The notes under the pieces are model-generated. The model made no database searches. It had not been told where the DNA came from and saw only the letters and a program-made list of their open reading frames with translations. A program made the position numbers and the translations under genes. From NCBI GenBank assembly GCA_047967505.1, contig CM106539.1: a stretch of DNA of 64,000 bases; one strand, 5' to 3'. The stretch comes from Dipteris shenzhenensis (Eukaryota; Polypodiophyta; Polypodiopsida; Gleicheniales). Of the stretch, positions 22,710 through 34,690 are shown in pieces (position 1 is the stretch's first letter; each line of letters opens with the position of its first letter).

Positions 22710-25700
22710 TCACGGAATTCTTGAAAGTGCATTGTAAAGCTCTTCTTTTGTCATTGATGCTTGGTGGACCTCTTTGTGATTTTTTGCATCCAAACCCAAG
22801 TACTGCAATAGTATGTAATGAATGTGCTTGCGAGGAATGTAACAATCCAATCTTCCAGACCTAAATAGGAAGTCTTCACAAGTGCAAGATGAAAAAATAG
22901 ATATGGTCATTGTATATTGAAGCCCCCTCATGCGAGACCCAGTTGTACCAACAATAAACTCTACATGCTCCTTAGGCTCCACCTCATTCACATGAAGCAC
23001 CTCACATTCCATAGCCCTTGCTGAATCCATCCTTGCTTGCATATCTTTAGTTAATTTTTTTCTAAAGACAACTCTCTGGCCCTCTTGAAATTCAGGTCTC
23101 ACTTGATTCTCCAAACGTTTTTTATGGCCCTGCCCAGATTTCCTTGACCCGTTTTAAAGTGGTTCTTCAATAACAAATCCTTCTTCTATAAGAATATGAA
23201 ACTCTTCCAAGCTTATATTAGTTCCTTCAGCAACCTTCCACTTTGTTGGTGCTAGTTCTTGCAATTCCTCAATTGCTATTGTTGGATTCCAAAGGTGGCC
23301 CACACTATCCCCACAAAACCAGATCATTTCTGACTTTACACCTATCGATGCTCTAATCCTCCCAAAAAATGAAGGTGTAGGGACTCCCAAAGCTCCTCTT
23401 CTGCCCTTTGAGTCAATTAACTTGTAACACTTCGATGCAGATACCCTTGGCAATGGACTTGACTCCCTGCCTGTGTACGTCGAATTGCCCACTTTGTCTG
23501 ATGTATTTGCACCTCTGCCACACCCTGTTCACAACCATTAAGATTGTAATTGACAATTACAACTAAACCTAAATGTCTTCTTCTTGGCACTGGTGTGCTA
23601 ACTGTTTGATACTCAGGTCTGAGGGAGTCATCTTTATGGATTGTAGAGGACATGGACTTTGGTCTTTTCTTCCGCATTGTTCTAATATCTCCAAGGTCAA
23701 TCCCACCTTTGTGTGCCACTCCAAGTTTTGTAGCCACATCATTTGTAAGGTTAATGAAATTTCTTTTCGAATAGGATTGTTTCACTGTCAGACCTTCACC
23801 AATATGTTTACCTCTCATGTAGGATCCTTGTTTACTACTTTGCAAGATTGCTACAGTCATGTCAGTGATGCATGCATCATACAATGACACATACTTGATG
23901 CCATTGTTTGTGCTTAACCAACTACCATGGATTGATTCAGACAGGTTAGTCCTTGGAACAAGGTAATGTTCTTCAGCCTCCATCTCCTACACAAGAATAA
24001 GAAATCAACTTTGGTAAGAAGGAAGCAGTGAAGCAAAATTTTAATGGATTAACAATGTTAAAATTTTCAACTCACTCACTTTCAAAATGTATTCTCCCTA
24101 GTGGTAAACTCTTGAGCATGCATGGCAACCTCCTTGGTTGGAGAATTCTTCCATTGTCTACATCTCATCTTGAACTCCTCTTGGTCATGAGGTGGGATGC
24201 ATCTTGTAGCATGCTTATGAAGATTATCCTCCCAATGCCACAAACAAGTGTGCTCCTTTCCCAGCATCACATTCTCCGGGCCCCCATTAAAGACAATCCT
24301 AACAGCCCTCCGATTTGCTCGAGCTTCATCCCCCATGAAACCATGAAACTTTGCTTTATGAAAACCCTCTTTCTCCATGACTTGGCTCAACAATTCCCAA
24401 AATATCACCTGACTTTCTGTGTCCTCACCTTTGAAATCCCTAATGGCTATTGTTTGGAGTTCTTGAAGATGAGGGTTGTAAACATGGCGACCAACCTCGA
24501 ATCCTCTTCACAGATCAAAGCAAACGCAGCACTGCCCAAGCTCTCCATTGGGTTGCATCTTGTTGACTAGGTCCACACCAAAACCAGGACCTTTTGTAGA
24601 CATCTTGAAAATGTGGCATCTATTGAAGGATGAAAAAGATAACTGTCCCGAGAAAACAATACTTTGGATGTATTTGTATCTACTCCTTGACTTCAATTCC
24701 AAAATACTGTCATGGCTTTGTTCACCTCCTCAACATCCTTCTTCCATCTAGACACCCTACACACAGGCACAAAAGAGAACCCATTAAACTCAAAGGTAGG
24801 AACTGTGCATTCAAGAAGAAGAGAAATGAAAAAGTACTGAACACCTCACCTCTTATTGTCAAGCAAAGGCTCCATATTTTTTAGCAACGAATCCAGTTCA
24901 GTGTCAATCAAGGGATTGGATTGGAATGATAGCTTCCAACACCATCTCTTCAGCCACCATCTTTTGCAAAGCCTTAGGCCTAGAAGGATGCTTACTTTCC
25001 ACCATTTTAGAAACCTTTCCTTTCAACTCCTCCAACTTACTCCTAGATGATCCCTTTGCCACCAAATGCATATGAAAACCAACATGAATCGCACATCTAC
25101 TTACTGGATGCTCCATGGTGTCTCTTGGAAGACATGTACAATTTGCAAGGACAGCTGGCAATGCAAAGTGGACTATTCTTGCAATGATAGCATTTGAGAG
25201 TACCACTTGTGACTTGGTGGATCTCAGGAATCTTTATTAATCATCCCTTTCAATGACTCTCATTTCTAACACCTGATTTTAGAAAGAAAGGACACAACTT
25301 ACTATCACATTGCAATCAACCTAAACATTTTCTCAATGTAACTATCCCATTGAAGCTGGCGATATTTGTTGTAACATCCTCACTCCAGGCATGACCATCA
25401 AACTTGTTTTCCAGTCCCGCTCTCTTTTGCTCCTGTAAAGTTGGAGGTAGCTCGAACAGAATATTTCCATCATATGACTTGGGTAGCTCCTTGACAAATT
25501 TAATTGAAGAGACCATTTGAAAAGAAATAAAAAGAGAATTAGAAGGTGGCAATTTACGTAACAAGTCAACCACACTGTGGAATGGCTTATCTTTGTCTCT
25601 TTCTATTGAAGGCAATCTATCCCAGTCACAATGAACTTATTCCCAAATTGAATGTCCAAGGTATATTCCCTCCCATCTCCTCTCATTGCAAATGGCACTT

Positions 25701-25899
25701 CAAACCCAACCTCTCGTTGTGACATATCCATAGATTGGCGAATCGTGATGGTAGAAGAAATCAAATTGAAGACCGAAACTATTTCATTCTCCTCAAGCAT
25801 GCACATACCATTCTGAGCAACCTTTTGTAGCAATAAAACGCCATTCTCGTCATGAAGCATAGCACTACTCTTCATTTCCATCAAAAAGCTTTCAAACAA
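22710..25899 (-). pseudogene. Decayed SWIM-type Mutator-like transposase (copy B)
   Basis: Minus-strand pieces line up in order with the transposase at 42226-45372. 25316-25899 matches its N-terminal third (shared 'YDG.I.FELPP', 'DGH.W'). 24082-24408 matches the DDE core ('FWELL...MEK.GF', 'GFMGDEARAN', 'NGGPENVM'). 23417-23983 matches the last-acidic-residue region ('TNLSES', 'LYDAC'). 22710-23492 matches the C-terminus with the SWIM finger. Frames shift repeatedly, and about 35 residues before 'TNLSES' are missing. A GTGAGT/TTGTGTAG pair at about 24085/23985 could be a small intron. The SWIM motif reads CTC...PRKH, so its third cysteine is arginine and zinc binding is lost. I found no flanking TIR or target duplication. 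Confidence 0.75.
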
Positions 25900-27090
25900 G
25901 GATAATTGCTCTTCCTTTTACAGAAGAAGCTTCAAAATCTGTGAAAGCAATTACAGTAGACTGTAGAAGTCCAGTCAGTAGACAAGAAGTATCTACCTTG
26001 CAATGCCCCATACATAATGCCCAAAAAGGAAGGGAAAGGTTTTGAAGGTGGACATAGCTCACATGCCATGGAAGTTCAATGTTACGCAAGCAAAAGAAGA
26101 AGAATGGCCATGGCTCACAGAAGTAAGTGGTAGAGGTAGGGCAGGTGCGAATAGAGCAAAACACCAGCAGGAGCAGCAAGCTATGAAACTTGGAGGTAAG
26201 TGCTAGAGTAGTGATTCTTAAATTGTGTGGCACTCATGAAAGGAGGAGGTATAGTTATAAATGCCATTATTCTTCTACCATGGAAGGTGGTGAAGTAGTG
26301 ATACAGTAACGGGAGCTCAAAAAATGTGTGCCACCAATGAAATTCTTCTGCCATGGAAGGTGGTGGAGGTCACTATGATAATTATGCCATGGAAGGTGGT
26401 GGAGGTCACTATGATAATTATATGTTATCAGAGTAGGGGTATAGTTATGAATGCCATTATTCGTCTGCCATAGAAGGCGATGGAGGACACAATGATAAAT
26501 ATATCTTAATAGCACATGGTTGAGACTTCCAATGAAAACATCAACCTAGTAATTTCTGCAATTTTGTACCCATGTTGAATTTGAAATGTGGTCTTGAAGG
26601 AAAGCATCTAATGTACTTTCCCTCCACCTCACGTCCTGCCCAACCATCGAATCCTCCTTCTCCATCTCCTTTGTTCACCTGAGTCCCGACTTCTCCATCT
26701 CCTTGCTTCATCGATTACCAAGGTTTAGTTATTCGTTGATCTTACCGAGCTTCGCCGATCATCGGTGATGTGCAACTGCTGTCGTATCGACGTCTTCCCT
26801 CTCCTCTGCATCTCGGCTTTCAGTCATCCAGCTTCCTTTTCTTTTCTTCTTTGTACGAGTGTCGACGCCTGTGCTTTGCATCTTGAGCAGGAGCTCCTTC
26901 TTTTTTGTTCGATCCTTCAGTCGTGCTTTTGAAGTCAAATATGCCTAAGCACACTTTTGCTTTTGATTGACGACTTTTCTTGAGATGAAGCTCGTGAGGT
27001 TCGTAACTCTAATGTTTGAAGCTTTACCTTATACCCCTAAATAATGTGCGCTAGCGTCCATACTTCTTTTAGAGGCGATGGATTGCCATA
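25900..27090. other. Upstream flank of copy B with a short tandem repeat
   Basis: No gene recognised. 26260-26500 holds three to four copies of a unit with TGCCATGGAAGGTGGTGGAGG followed by TCACTATGATAATTATG. 26570-27000 is moderately GC-balanced with no good frame. Confidence 0.5.
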
Positions 27091-27209
27091 TTGTTCATGA
27101 TATCTCTGCAATGTGGTGTGGAGTGGCGTTCGTACGAAGAAGCTTAGATGTTTCGCAATCGTAGTCTATAATCGTGTCGGAGTCCGTAGTCAGATTCCTT
27201 GAATGTTTC

Positions 27210-27960
27210 TCATTGACGTTTTGAGCCTTTTTCTTTCGAATCCTTTTTCCTCTCCTGCTCAAATTTGTGCGCTGCCCAGCACCATCGTCAAGGACATTAC
27301 CTTCATGACTTGCAGTACTTTGCATTTGGCCCTCTGCCTTCTCCACATTATCCTCCTGACTATCTAGCACGATGGGTGTGACTTCAGCCACACCATCTTC
27401 ATCATCTACAACTTCCTCATTGACGTTTTGAGCCTCTCTCTCCCCCTATTCCGCCGGCGGTATAGGGGATTTGCGTTTGGGCCTCTTGCCTCCAAGAAGA
27501 AGAAGAAGAGGTGCCGGAGAAAGCAAACGAGCAGAGGGGAGTCCCTAGTTATCCTCTTCATTCGGTGGCTGATTTATTGAAGGTTTCCTTCTGGTTCGTT
27601 TGGGTTGATAATCTTGTATAGGAGTCTCACATACACGTTTTCGACTAACATTTGTCTGTTCCAACGATCGTAAATTTTATTTCGAATCCTTTTTCCTCTC
27701 CTGCGCAAATTTGAGCACTGCCCCAGCACCATCGTCAAGGACATTACCTTCATGACTTGTAGTACTTTGCATTTGGCCCTCTGCCTTGTCCACATTATCC
27801 TCCTGACTATCTGCCTTCATCATCTACAACTTCCTCATTGACGTTTTGAGCCTCTCTCTCCCCCTATTCCGCTGGCGGAATAGGGGATTTGGGTTTGGGC
27901 CTCTTGCCTCCAAGAAGAAGAAGAGGAGGTGGCGGAGGAAGCAAATGAGCTAGGAGAAGA
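27210..27960. repeat. Tandem segmental duplication, period about 450 bp
   Basis: 27228-27540 and 27678-27950 are near-identical direct copies. Shared landmarks are TCGAATCCTTTTTCCTCTCCTG, GCACCATCGTCAAGGACATT, and a palindrome CTATTCCGC(C/T)GGCGG followed by GGCCTCTTGCCTCCAAG. Minus-strand frames over them (27095-27391, 27574-27795) encode a basic K/R-rich segment (RRGKRIRKK) but differ by frameshifts. They are likely remnants of one unknown gene exon. Confidence 0.7.
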
Positions 27961-30333
27961 AACATGAAGCAAACAAAAAGAAGGTTCGGAAGAGAGCTCG
28001 AGCATGATTCAGAGTGTGAAGAGAGAAATTATAGAATTGGATAGACACAGAGATGAAGGATAGCATCATGATAGTGTTGTTGGAGTGCCAAGCGCACGCT
28101 CACATCTCAATCATGACAGCGATGTCCTGTTAGTCGGCATGCAATCACTTGAGAATAACAAGATGGGAGACCATGATCAGCTGAGCGAAGGCTCAAAAAC
28201 GGGTTATAACTTATACACAAAAACTGCGTTCATGGGAAGAAGAGCTCATGACTGTTGGAAGAAAACTCACAGAATGGAAAGATACAGAGAGGATTGATAT
28301 AAAAAGATAAAACATGGGGCTTCTTCATGATGGCGGTGTTGGAGTGGGCTGGTTGAGTTCCAAGAGCATGCTACAAAGTGCATTGTACAGTCCGTTCTTG
28401 CCTTGCTAATTTCTAAAAGCCTAGCCTGCTCATGATGTGAGTATTGGACTGTGCATTGTGCAGTCCGTTCTTGCCATGCTCATGTCTCAAGAGTCAAGGA
28501 GTTAGTAGTGGGTTAGTCTCTTGCTTGTTGGCCTGCTACCAATCCTGAACAACAGAATCCAAATTTGGTGTGGGCCTGCTACCAAATCCTAGACAACAGA
28601 ATCAAGCTGTCTGCAAATTGGGTGATTTGGACGTTCCTCTACAGCCCCAATCCTAAAGAACAAAATCAAGCTGCCTGCAATTTGGGCGATTTGGGTCAAG
28701 ACGACATGCTTCCCACATCTTTCAATCCTAAACAAGAGGATCAAGCTGCCTGCAAGATATAAAGTCTAGGAACCAAATCGACGTTAAGCTGGGGAACGGC
28801 AAAGCTTACATGCAAGGTATAAGGTCTAGGAATCAAATGCCTTCCATATTGAAACTACAAATGCCTATCATATTCCGCTTCCCTACCATATTCCGCTGGC
28901 GGAATAGGGGGAGAGGCGTCATTGACATTCTGTGCCTTACTTTGGCATTGCTAGTTTCATGGTTTGACCATGATATATTTAAGAAGTTGTTTTACCTCGT
29001 GGAGAGCAACGTCAAACCGTTTCTACTTAGTCTTGAGAGGAACACACTAGGAAATGCCTAAATGCTTATCTCATTGCTTCCCTACCATATTCCGCTGGCA
29101 GAATAGGGGAGAGGCATTGCTACTTTCAAATGCTTGGGTAAAGAGTGTGCCTACATCATTGCTTCAATGCTCCAAATGCCCTCACATTGCTCGTCTCATC
29201 GCCCATCTCATTGCTTCCCTACCATATTCCGCTGGCTGTATAGGGGGAGAGGCATTGTTAGTTTTAAATGCCTATCTCATTGCTTCAAATGCCATGCCTA
29301 TCACAAATGTCATGAATATCTCATTGCTCCCTACCATATTCCGCTGGTGTAATATGGGGGAGAGGCATTGCTAGTTTCAAGTGCTTGGGTAAAGAGTGTG
29401 CCTATCTCATTGCTTCAAATGCTTGGGAAAAGAGTCTACCTATCTCATTGCTCATGGCAATGAGATAGGCATGGCATTTGAAGCAATGAGATAGGCACAC
29501 TCTTCACACAAGCAATGAGATGGGCAATGAGATAGGTAATGAGATGGGCATTTGGATCATTTGAAGCAATGAGATAGGCACACTCTTCACCCAACCATTT
29601 GAAACTAGTCATGCCTCTCTCCCTATTCCGCCAGCAGAATATGGTAGGGAGCAATGAGATAGGCATGGCATTTGTGATAGGCTTGGCCATGAGATAGGCA
29701 TGGCATTTGAGAAAGGCATGACAATGAGATAGGCATGGCATTTGAGCTCATGCATGTCCAAGCTTATCTATGATTTAGCTCATTGCTACTTCAACTCATG
29801 GATCATGGCTAAACAGCCACAACAAAATACATGGGCAGCCATAAGGTGATGCTAGAAAGCAATATGAAACATTTGAGAGCATGTAGAGCAACCATTAGCT
29901 AAAGTATATAGGGTAGCCATTAGGTAATGCTAGAAGGAAATATGCAGCATCAGAGAGCATATAGACCAGCCATGACATAAAGTAGCCCTTTTAGTGAACC
30001 TTAGAATAAGAAGAGAAAACATGGGCAACCTCTTAGCATCTTGAGTTGAATCTTCCTTGGTAGCTAGGTCAAAATACATTGTAGTTGGAGTACAATTGTG
30101 GGATAGCCAAGCTAGTACAAGCTTGGGCATCCATGAGCTAAAGCATATAGGACAGGTGATGCTAGAAAAAAATATGTAATATTTGAGAGCGTAAAGAGCA
30201 AACACGAGCAACCATTCTTGCTTTTCATAGAGTGTGCACAGAGGTGCACAGAGAGTAGCATTTGAAAGCACATAGAGCAGCCATTCTTGATTTCATGAAG
30301 GCCTCCCTTCCATATTCCATTGGCAGAATAGGG
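27443..30333. repeat. Palindrome family C: CTATTCCGCTGGCGGAATAG, eight copies
   Basis: Copies are at about 27443, 27861, 28887, 29087, 29219, 29333, 29621 and 30307. Each is 20-26 bp of near-perfect palindrome, usually inside CCATATTCCGC...GGGGGAGAGGC. From 28880 onward they lie between direct and inverted copies of a TTGCTAGTTTCAAATGC / GTGCCTATCTCATTGCTT sequence. 29390-29515 is a head-to-head inverted repeat about the axis CTCATTGCTCATGGCAATGAG. Confidence 0.8.
28000..28880. other. Intergenic, short direct repeats
   Basis: No gene seen. Three to four copies of a word like AATCAAGCTGCCTGCAA(A/T)TTGG at 28600-28760, and two copies of GTGCATTGT(A/G)CAGTCCGTTC near 28380 and 28450. Confidence 0.45.
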
Positions 30334-30985
30334 GAAGGGACTACATTCAAAGATTGGAGAGGTTACATTCCACTATCATTCTTGGTGTATTAGCCACATG
30401 GATATGTGCAAGTATATTCTTTTGTAGACATCTGCAAGTAGATGGAGACTGTTGTAACTTCCCATTAACACAGTATTAGATAAAGTGGGACGAAAGTTGC
30501 ATTTTGGGAATTTCGAAATTGGGTGGATTTCATTAAAATTAGGAAAGGCTTCATTAAATTTGGAAAAATTTCCATTGATTGTGGGAATTTTACCAATATT
30601 GAATAAGCTAATATTTGGAATTCCAATGATTATGCAAAACTTCATTGGTTGTGAAACAGTACATTGCGTATAAAAACCGGAACAAAGCATTTGTGGCAGA
30701 GTTTGAAAATCATGTATTTGGTGGTGTTAATAAACACTGTCTAGGGACAACATGTATATTTTACTTGAGGTGTTAATAAACACCAGTTGGTGGTGTTAAC
30801 AAACACCATGCATAGTGAGTTCCACTAGAAACAAAGCAGTTGTTGGTGAAGGTCAGCTTCTGAAAATTGTCATATTAATAATATGCAAATATCCATTGAC
30901 AAGATAACAACAATTGAGAAACATCACATGAGAACACACCTTACAATGGAAGTTTGGGAGATTAAGAGGGAGAAATTCGACACCA
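29750..30985. other. Intergenic, no gene recognised
   Basis: Loose repeats of ATGCTAGAA(A/G)..AATATG.A.CAT..GAGAGC at about 29848, 29928 and 30150. The rest shows no feature apart from the last family-C palindrome at 30307. Confidence 0.45.
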
Positions 30986-30989
30986 TTTT

Positions 30990-33900
30990 CTATGCTCTGA
31001 TACCAAGCAAGCTCTCCTGTGCTTTGATACATATGCTCTGTGGAATCTTGATCTTCTTGGGTCTATTTATGGATTTTGATGTCCATGACCAGACAATTGC
31101 ATCAATATACTCCCATACCTGTGGATCCAACCTATTCTCTGCCCAATACTTGTTCCAGCAATCAACATAGGCATCTGCATCACTGAGCCCCTTTCTCTTA
31201 ACTGATGGTGCCCAATACTGAATTAATAATTTCTTGAAATTAGGAGAAGCAGCATCCATCTCGGCACTTGATATGGCAACCCCAAGCCATATGGGGTATA
31301 TAGGATCTGATGGCCTCACCAAGATGAAGTCACCTTGCTTAACATCCACCATTGGTCTAAACTCTTCCCTCGGCTTACCTTTTAGAGGCCCACAATAGTG
31401 ATCATTCCATTCCTCATGGCCTTGGAAATCATTAATGCAAGCATCTATATCATCCTCCTCATCAGGAGATTGTGTTCTTGGCCAAAACTCTCTGTACACT
31501 CCTATCTCTGAGATGTTTTCCTGTTCGAGCTCACCGATCATGGTTTTCCAATAGTCTATCACTGGCCTAATGTAGGACTCATAGGATGCATTCTTTCCAC
31601 TTGCACATTTCTCCCAAAACTTAATGTAATCCTTTATTCCTGATATTACTTGCAAGTGATCTCTCAGAAATGCAGCCATTGGCAGTATATCCGGACAACC
31701 TGTTGGCAACAATGATCGACCCTCACTATCTTTCTTCCATAGCTCAATTCCCCCTTCAATGGGCATCCAATTCGGGGATTTTGGATGCACCTTGTACTGC
31801 ATCATTGGTATGTCACCTTGCATGTAAAATCGAAATTGTAATGGCTTTGGATGTCCAACTAGCATTTCTTGCCCATCACATAGGTAGCCATCTACATAAT
31901 CCTTGAAGTTAGGAACCCGTGTAAGAACAAATGGTGCCGGTGAAGATGATGTACATTTTCTGAATGTATCCATCAGATGCGGGAAAGTAAATGTTTGTCC
32001 CACCCGCAAGCTCTCAGAAAACTTGTTGAACATTGCATCAATGTCCTCATATGTGTGCCCTACCATCAAGAAGCCCAATTGAACTGTCTTGAAAATGCCC
32101 CTTGTTACAAGAAGAGAAAGGTATGCAAACAAGTATCTATTTTTGTTCTCAGACCCACAATTATCTAGTTGGAGTAGCAAGTTCTCTAGCAACTTTTGGA
32201 ATGGTGGCTCAATAGCAACACTCCCCTCTAAAGAGGGTGGGTTTTCTCTTGTATTTGACGGAAAAAAATTCACACATGTGTCTGTAGCCCTTGCAATGGA
32301 AGTTGTCATAGCCTCCGTGACAGACTTCGGGTCACTTTCCGATACAGTTTCTAGATTTGCATTTGTGATCGTGACATCTACATTTTTAGACAAGCTAGCT
32401 CCACTTGTGGAAACATGTGCACCTTTAGAACTGTAATGGGAGTCCAAAGCGTTTCTTGAACATAGAGCATTCAAAAGGCGAGTATTGCTTCTAGGAATCC
32501 CATTGGTAGCAAGGTCTCCAAGGTCATGCATATCCATCCTCTCGAGGTTGCGCAAACAAATTGAGAGCGATCCAATCGTCAGGTTGGGATCAGATGGCCA
32601 CAAACCATTGAGGGTGAAGTGTCCATAATGACCGTTTCCATGCCCATGGGTAATCATTCCAATGAGTGAAACCTGTAATTGCCATGCAGAATCGGTGTCC
32701 TTGGACCTCACCCGAAGTCTTGGAATTGCCGTCTTTTTTTGGTCCACCTTATCATGGATTATGCATACATACTTTTTTGGATCCATCTCGGAGTACCTAT
32801 GCCATGCATAGTATAAGTTCCTACAACTTTGTTGCTGTATCATATGCATCTTTCTCTCTTCCATCAGCGAATTGCGCTCATCTTGACTTTTTGTGGCTGC
32901 TAATTGAGCCTTGATCCGCCGGCTGCACAAGCTACATTTAGAGAATTTGCTCGTCTTAGCAAAGGCTACATTTTTTAAGTCTGATTTCGAAATCCTGCCA
33001 AATGTGGATGTGGATAGGCTCTGATAACCACGTTGATTAAGTGAAGTGTTGACCTCACGTAGGATGTCTATCTTCTTATACACTTCAGGTATCACTTGCT
33101 GTGTCTCTCTAGAACCATCCTGCATGGTTCTACTCTTGTGAGGCATATGCTCTGTGCTATTATCCACAAAGTGTTGAATGAGATCCCTTCCCATACCTAT
33201 GTGCTCCCTGCTCCTCCTCATAATCCCTGAATTGCCATGCACATATCGCTGCACACCACTCTCAAATTGCTCCCTGTATCGATAAAATGATGTCCTTGGA
33301 ATATCATGCATCTCATACCATGCTCTACAACAGACATCCCGATCGTTTATCCTGAAGTTGTAGCATATCCTCCCTGTGTAGTCATGATGCCAAGCCGTTG
33401 ACAACACATCGTATATAAAGTTTGTACGAGACTCCAAGGAGCTGTCCCAAAAGTTCTTCTTTAGATTCATTAAGAGATCTCGCTCTGCATTTTGGCAACA
33501 CCTACTCCCACAACAATCGATGGAAGAAACCTGCTGCACCGAATCTAGTGACATTTTGTACATTGCTGTTGGAGGCTCTCTTTGTTTAGGCACCCTGTTA
33601 ATGAAAGTGTACCTTCTTTTCTTTGATGTTGGATCATCCCTTTTCAACATTTGATCATTGACCAACTCATCTATACCAGCAACGTGGTCCATGGGCACAT
33701 ATTGTTGCAATGGGCTTCCTTCAAGTAAGGTAATCTGCTTGATGGGCCACTTTACTAGGCTGAGAGAGCCGACATCTTGCATAGAAGACCCTGAGTCACT
33801 TCCTCTAATTTGTTCTTTCTTTTCAATACCCACACCAATGCAATTGTTACCCAATAGGTCAAAGTTTATAGAGTCTCCCGGGAAAACATATAAGATCACA

Positions 33901-34328
33901 CCTTCCCCCACGGTCTTTGTTTTGCTCTCATCCCATAAGCCAACCTTTTTCTCTTTCCAAGATTCACGAATGAAATTGTCAGTTTCCAATGAAGAAATTG
34001 GCATTGCCTCAACATAAGGTCGCTCAGGCTCACTTGGTGCAGCTTCTTCAGTTACCGCATCATCTAAAGAATCACCAACATGTTTTAGAGAGCCCTTAGG
34101 CCACTTGACAACGCTCCAAATTGCCGCACCAACAAGCACTGCATCCATAGTGGGAAATGGCAAGAGCATTTCACTATTGATAGAATTCTCCACTATCACC
34201 GATACATTTTCTGTCCCAATCTTCACACCACTACAGTAGGCCTCCGGATCTATTGCACACACTCCACCAATTCCAACCACTTCATTCCCCACCATCATCA
34301 TGACCTTCTCCCCGCTTCTGATAGCCAT
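30990..34328 (-). CDS. Intact 1112-residue DUF8039/DUF7869-type transposon protein
   Basis: An uninterrupted frame with ATG at 34328. Residues 1-80 form a DUF8039-like domain. Residues about 340-358 ('IPRTSFYRYREQFESG') look like a helix-turn-helix. A CSLC cluster lies at 465-468. The DUF7869-like core has 'YVCIIHDKVDQKKTA' (520-534), 'THGHGNGHYGHFTL' (560-573), 'LQLDNCGSENKN' (719-730) and 'VGHTYEDIDAMF' (756-767). The conserved D, D/E and H/D residues suggest an RNase H-like transposase fold, which is inference from motif pattern. The last 150 residues ('GDFILVRP..PIYPIWLGVAIS') resemble a BAH/Tudor-like barrel common at the C-terminus of such proteins. This is the complete relative of the broken protein at 1-1265. 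No terminal repeats or target duplication were found around it. It is the only transposon frame here without a stop. Confidence 0.75.
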   Translation of the reverse strand: MAIRSGEKVMMMVGNEVVGIGGVCAIDPEAYCSGVKIGTENVSVIVENSINSEMLLPFPTMDAVLVGAAIWSVVKWPKGSLKHVGDSLDDAVTEEAAPSEPERPYVEAMPISSLETDNFIRESWKEKKVGLWDESKTKTVGEGVILYVFPGDSINFDLLGNNCIGVGIEKKEQIRGSDSGSSMQDVGSLSLVKWPIKQITLLEGSPLQQYVPMDHVAGIDELVNDQMLKRDDPTSKKRRYTFINRVPKQREPPTAMYKMSLDSVQQVSSIDCCGSRCCQNAERDLLMNLKKNFWDSSLESRTNFIYDVLSTAWHHDYTGRICYNFRINDRDVCCRAWYEMHDIPRTSFYRYREQFESGVQRYVHGNSGIMRRSREHIGMGRDLIQHFVDNSTEHMPHKSRTMQDGSRETQQVIPEVYKKIDILREVNTSLNQRGYQSLSTSTFGRISKSDLKNVAFAKTSKFSKCSLCSRRIKAQLAATKSQDERNSLMEERKMHMIQQQSCRNLYYAWHRYSEMDPKKYVCIIHDKVDQKKTAIPRLRVRSKDTDSAWQLQVSLIGMITHGHGNGHYGHFTLNGLWPSDPNLTIGSLSICLRNLERMDMHDLGDLATNGIPRSNTRLLNALCSRNALDSHYSSKGAHVSTSGASLSKNVDVTITNANLETVSESDPKSVTEAMTTSIARATDTCVNFFPSNTRENPPSLEGSVAIEPPFQKLLENLLLQLDNCGSENKNRYLFAYLSLLVTRGIFKTVQLGFLMVGHTYEDIDAMFNKFSESLRVGQTFTFPHLMDTFRKCTSSSPAPFVLTRVPNFKDYVDGYLCDGQEMLVGHPKPLQFRFYMQGDIPMMQYKVHPKSPNWMPIEGGIELWKKDSEGRSLLPTGCPDILPMAAFLRDHLQVISGIKDYIKFWEKCASGKNASYESYIRPVIDYWKTMIGELEQENISEIGVYREFWPRTQSPDEEDDIDACINDFQGHEEWNDHYCGPLKGKPREEFRPMVDVKQGDFILVRPSDPIYPIWLGVAISSAEMDAASPNFKKLLIQYWAPSVKRKGLSDADAYVDCWNKYWAENRLDPQVWEYIDAIVWSWTSKSINRPKKIKIPQSICIKAQESLLGIRA

Positions 34329-34690
34329 CCCCTATCATTACGATTACAGAGAATTAATTATGAACAAATTACAACCAAAGAATTTCATAAGACCATCAAA
34401 CATGTCCTTCTAGAGGGGAAGAATGGCATTGGTGCAAATCTCTATAAAGCATGAATGAGTCTATACAAAATTTTCATGAAAGCATGAATTATTTCCCTAA
34501 AAATTTTAGCAATTTGATAAAACTTTTTCTAAAGCATGAATTATTTTCACCATCGTCATGACCTGATTCATGCATCTGATAGTAGCCATCCCCTCTCATT
34601 ACAATGACAAGAAATTGATTATGAACAAACTACAACCAAAGAATTTCATAAGACCAACAAAGTTGTCCTTGTAGCGGGGGGAGAATGGCA
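34297..34690. repeat. Duplicated start region of the DUF7869 gene
   Basis: 34297-34431 and 34554-34690 are direct copies about 255 bp apart, sharing CATGACC...CTGATAGTAGCCATCCC and ACAACCAAAGAATTTCATAAGACC. The duplicated piece covers the gene's first codons and 5' leader, so a second decapitated start lies upstream of the true one. Confidence 0.75.

Noticed and set aside
27443-30333. CRISPR-like regularly spaced repeats
   Set aside because: Spacing is irregular, repeats are palindromes within larger repeats, and the genome is eukaryotic.
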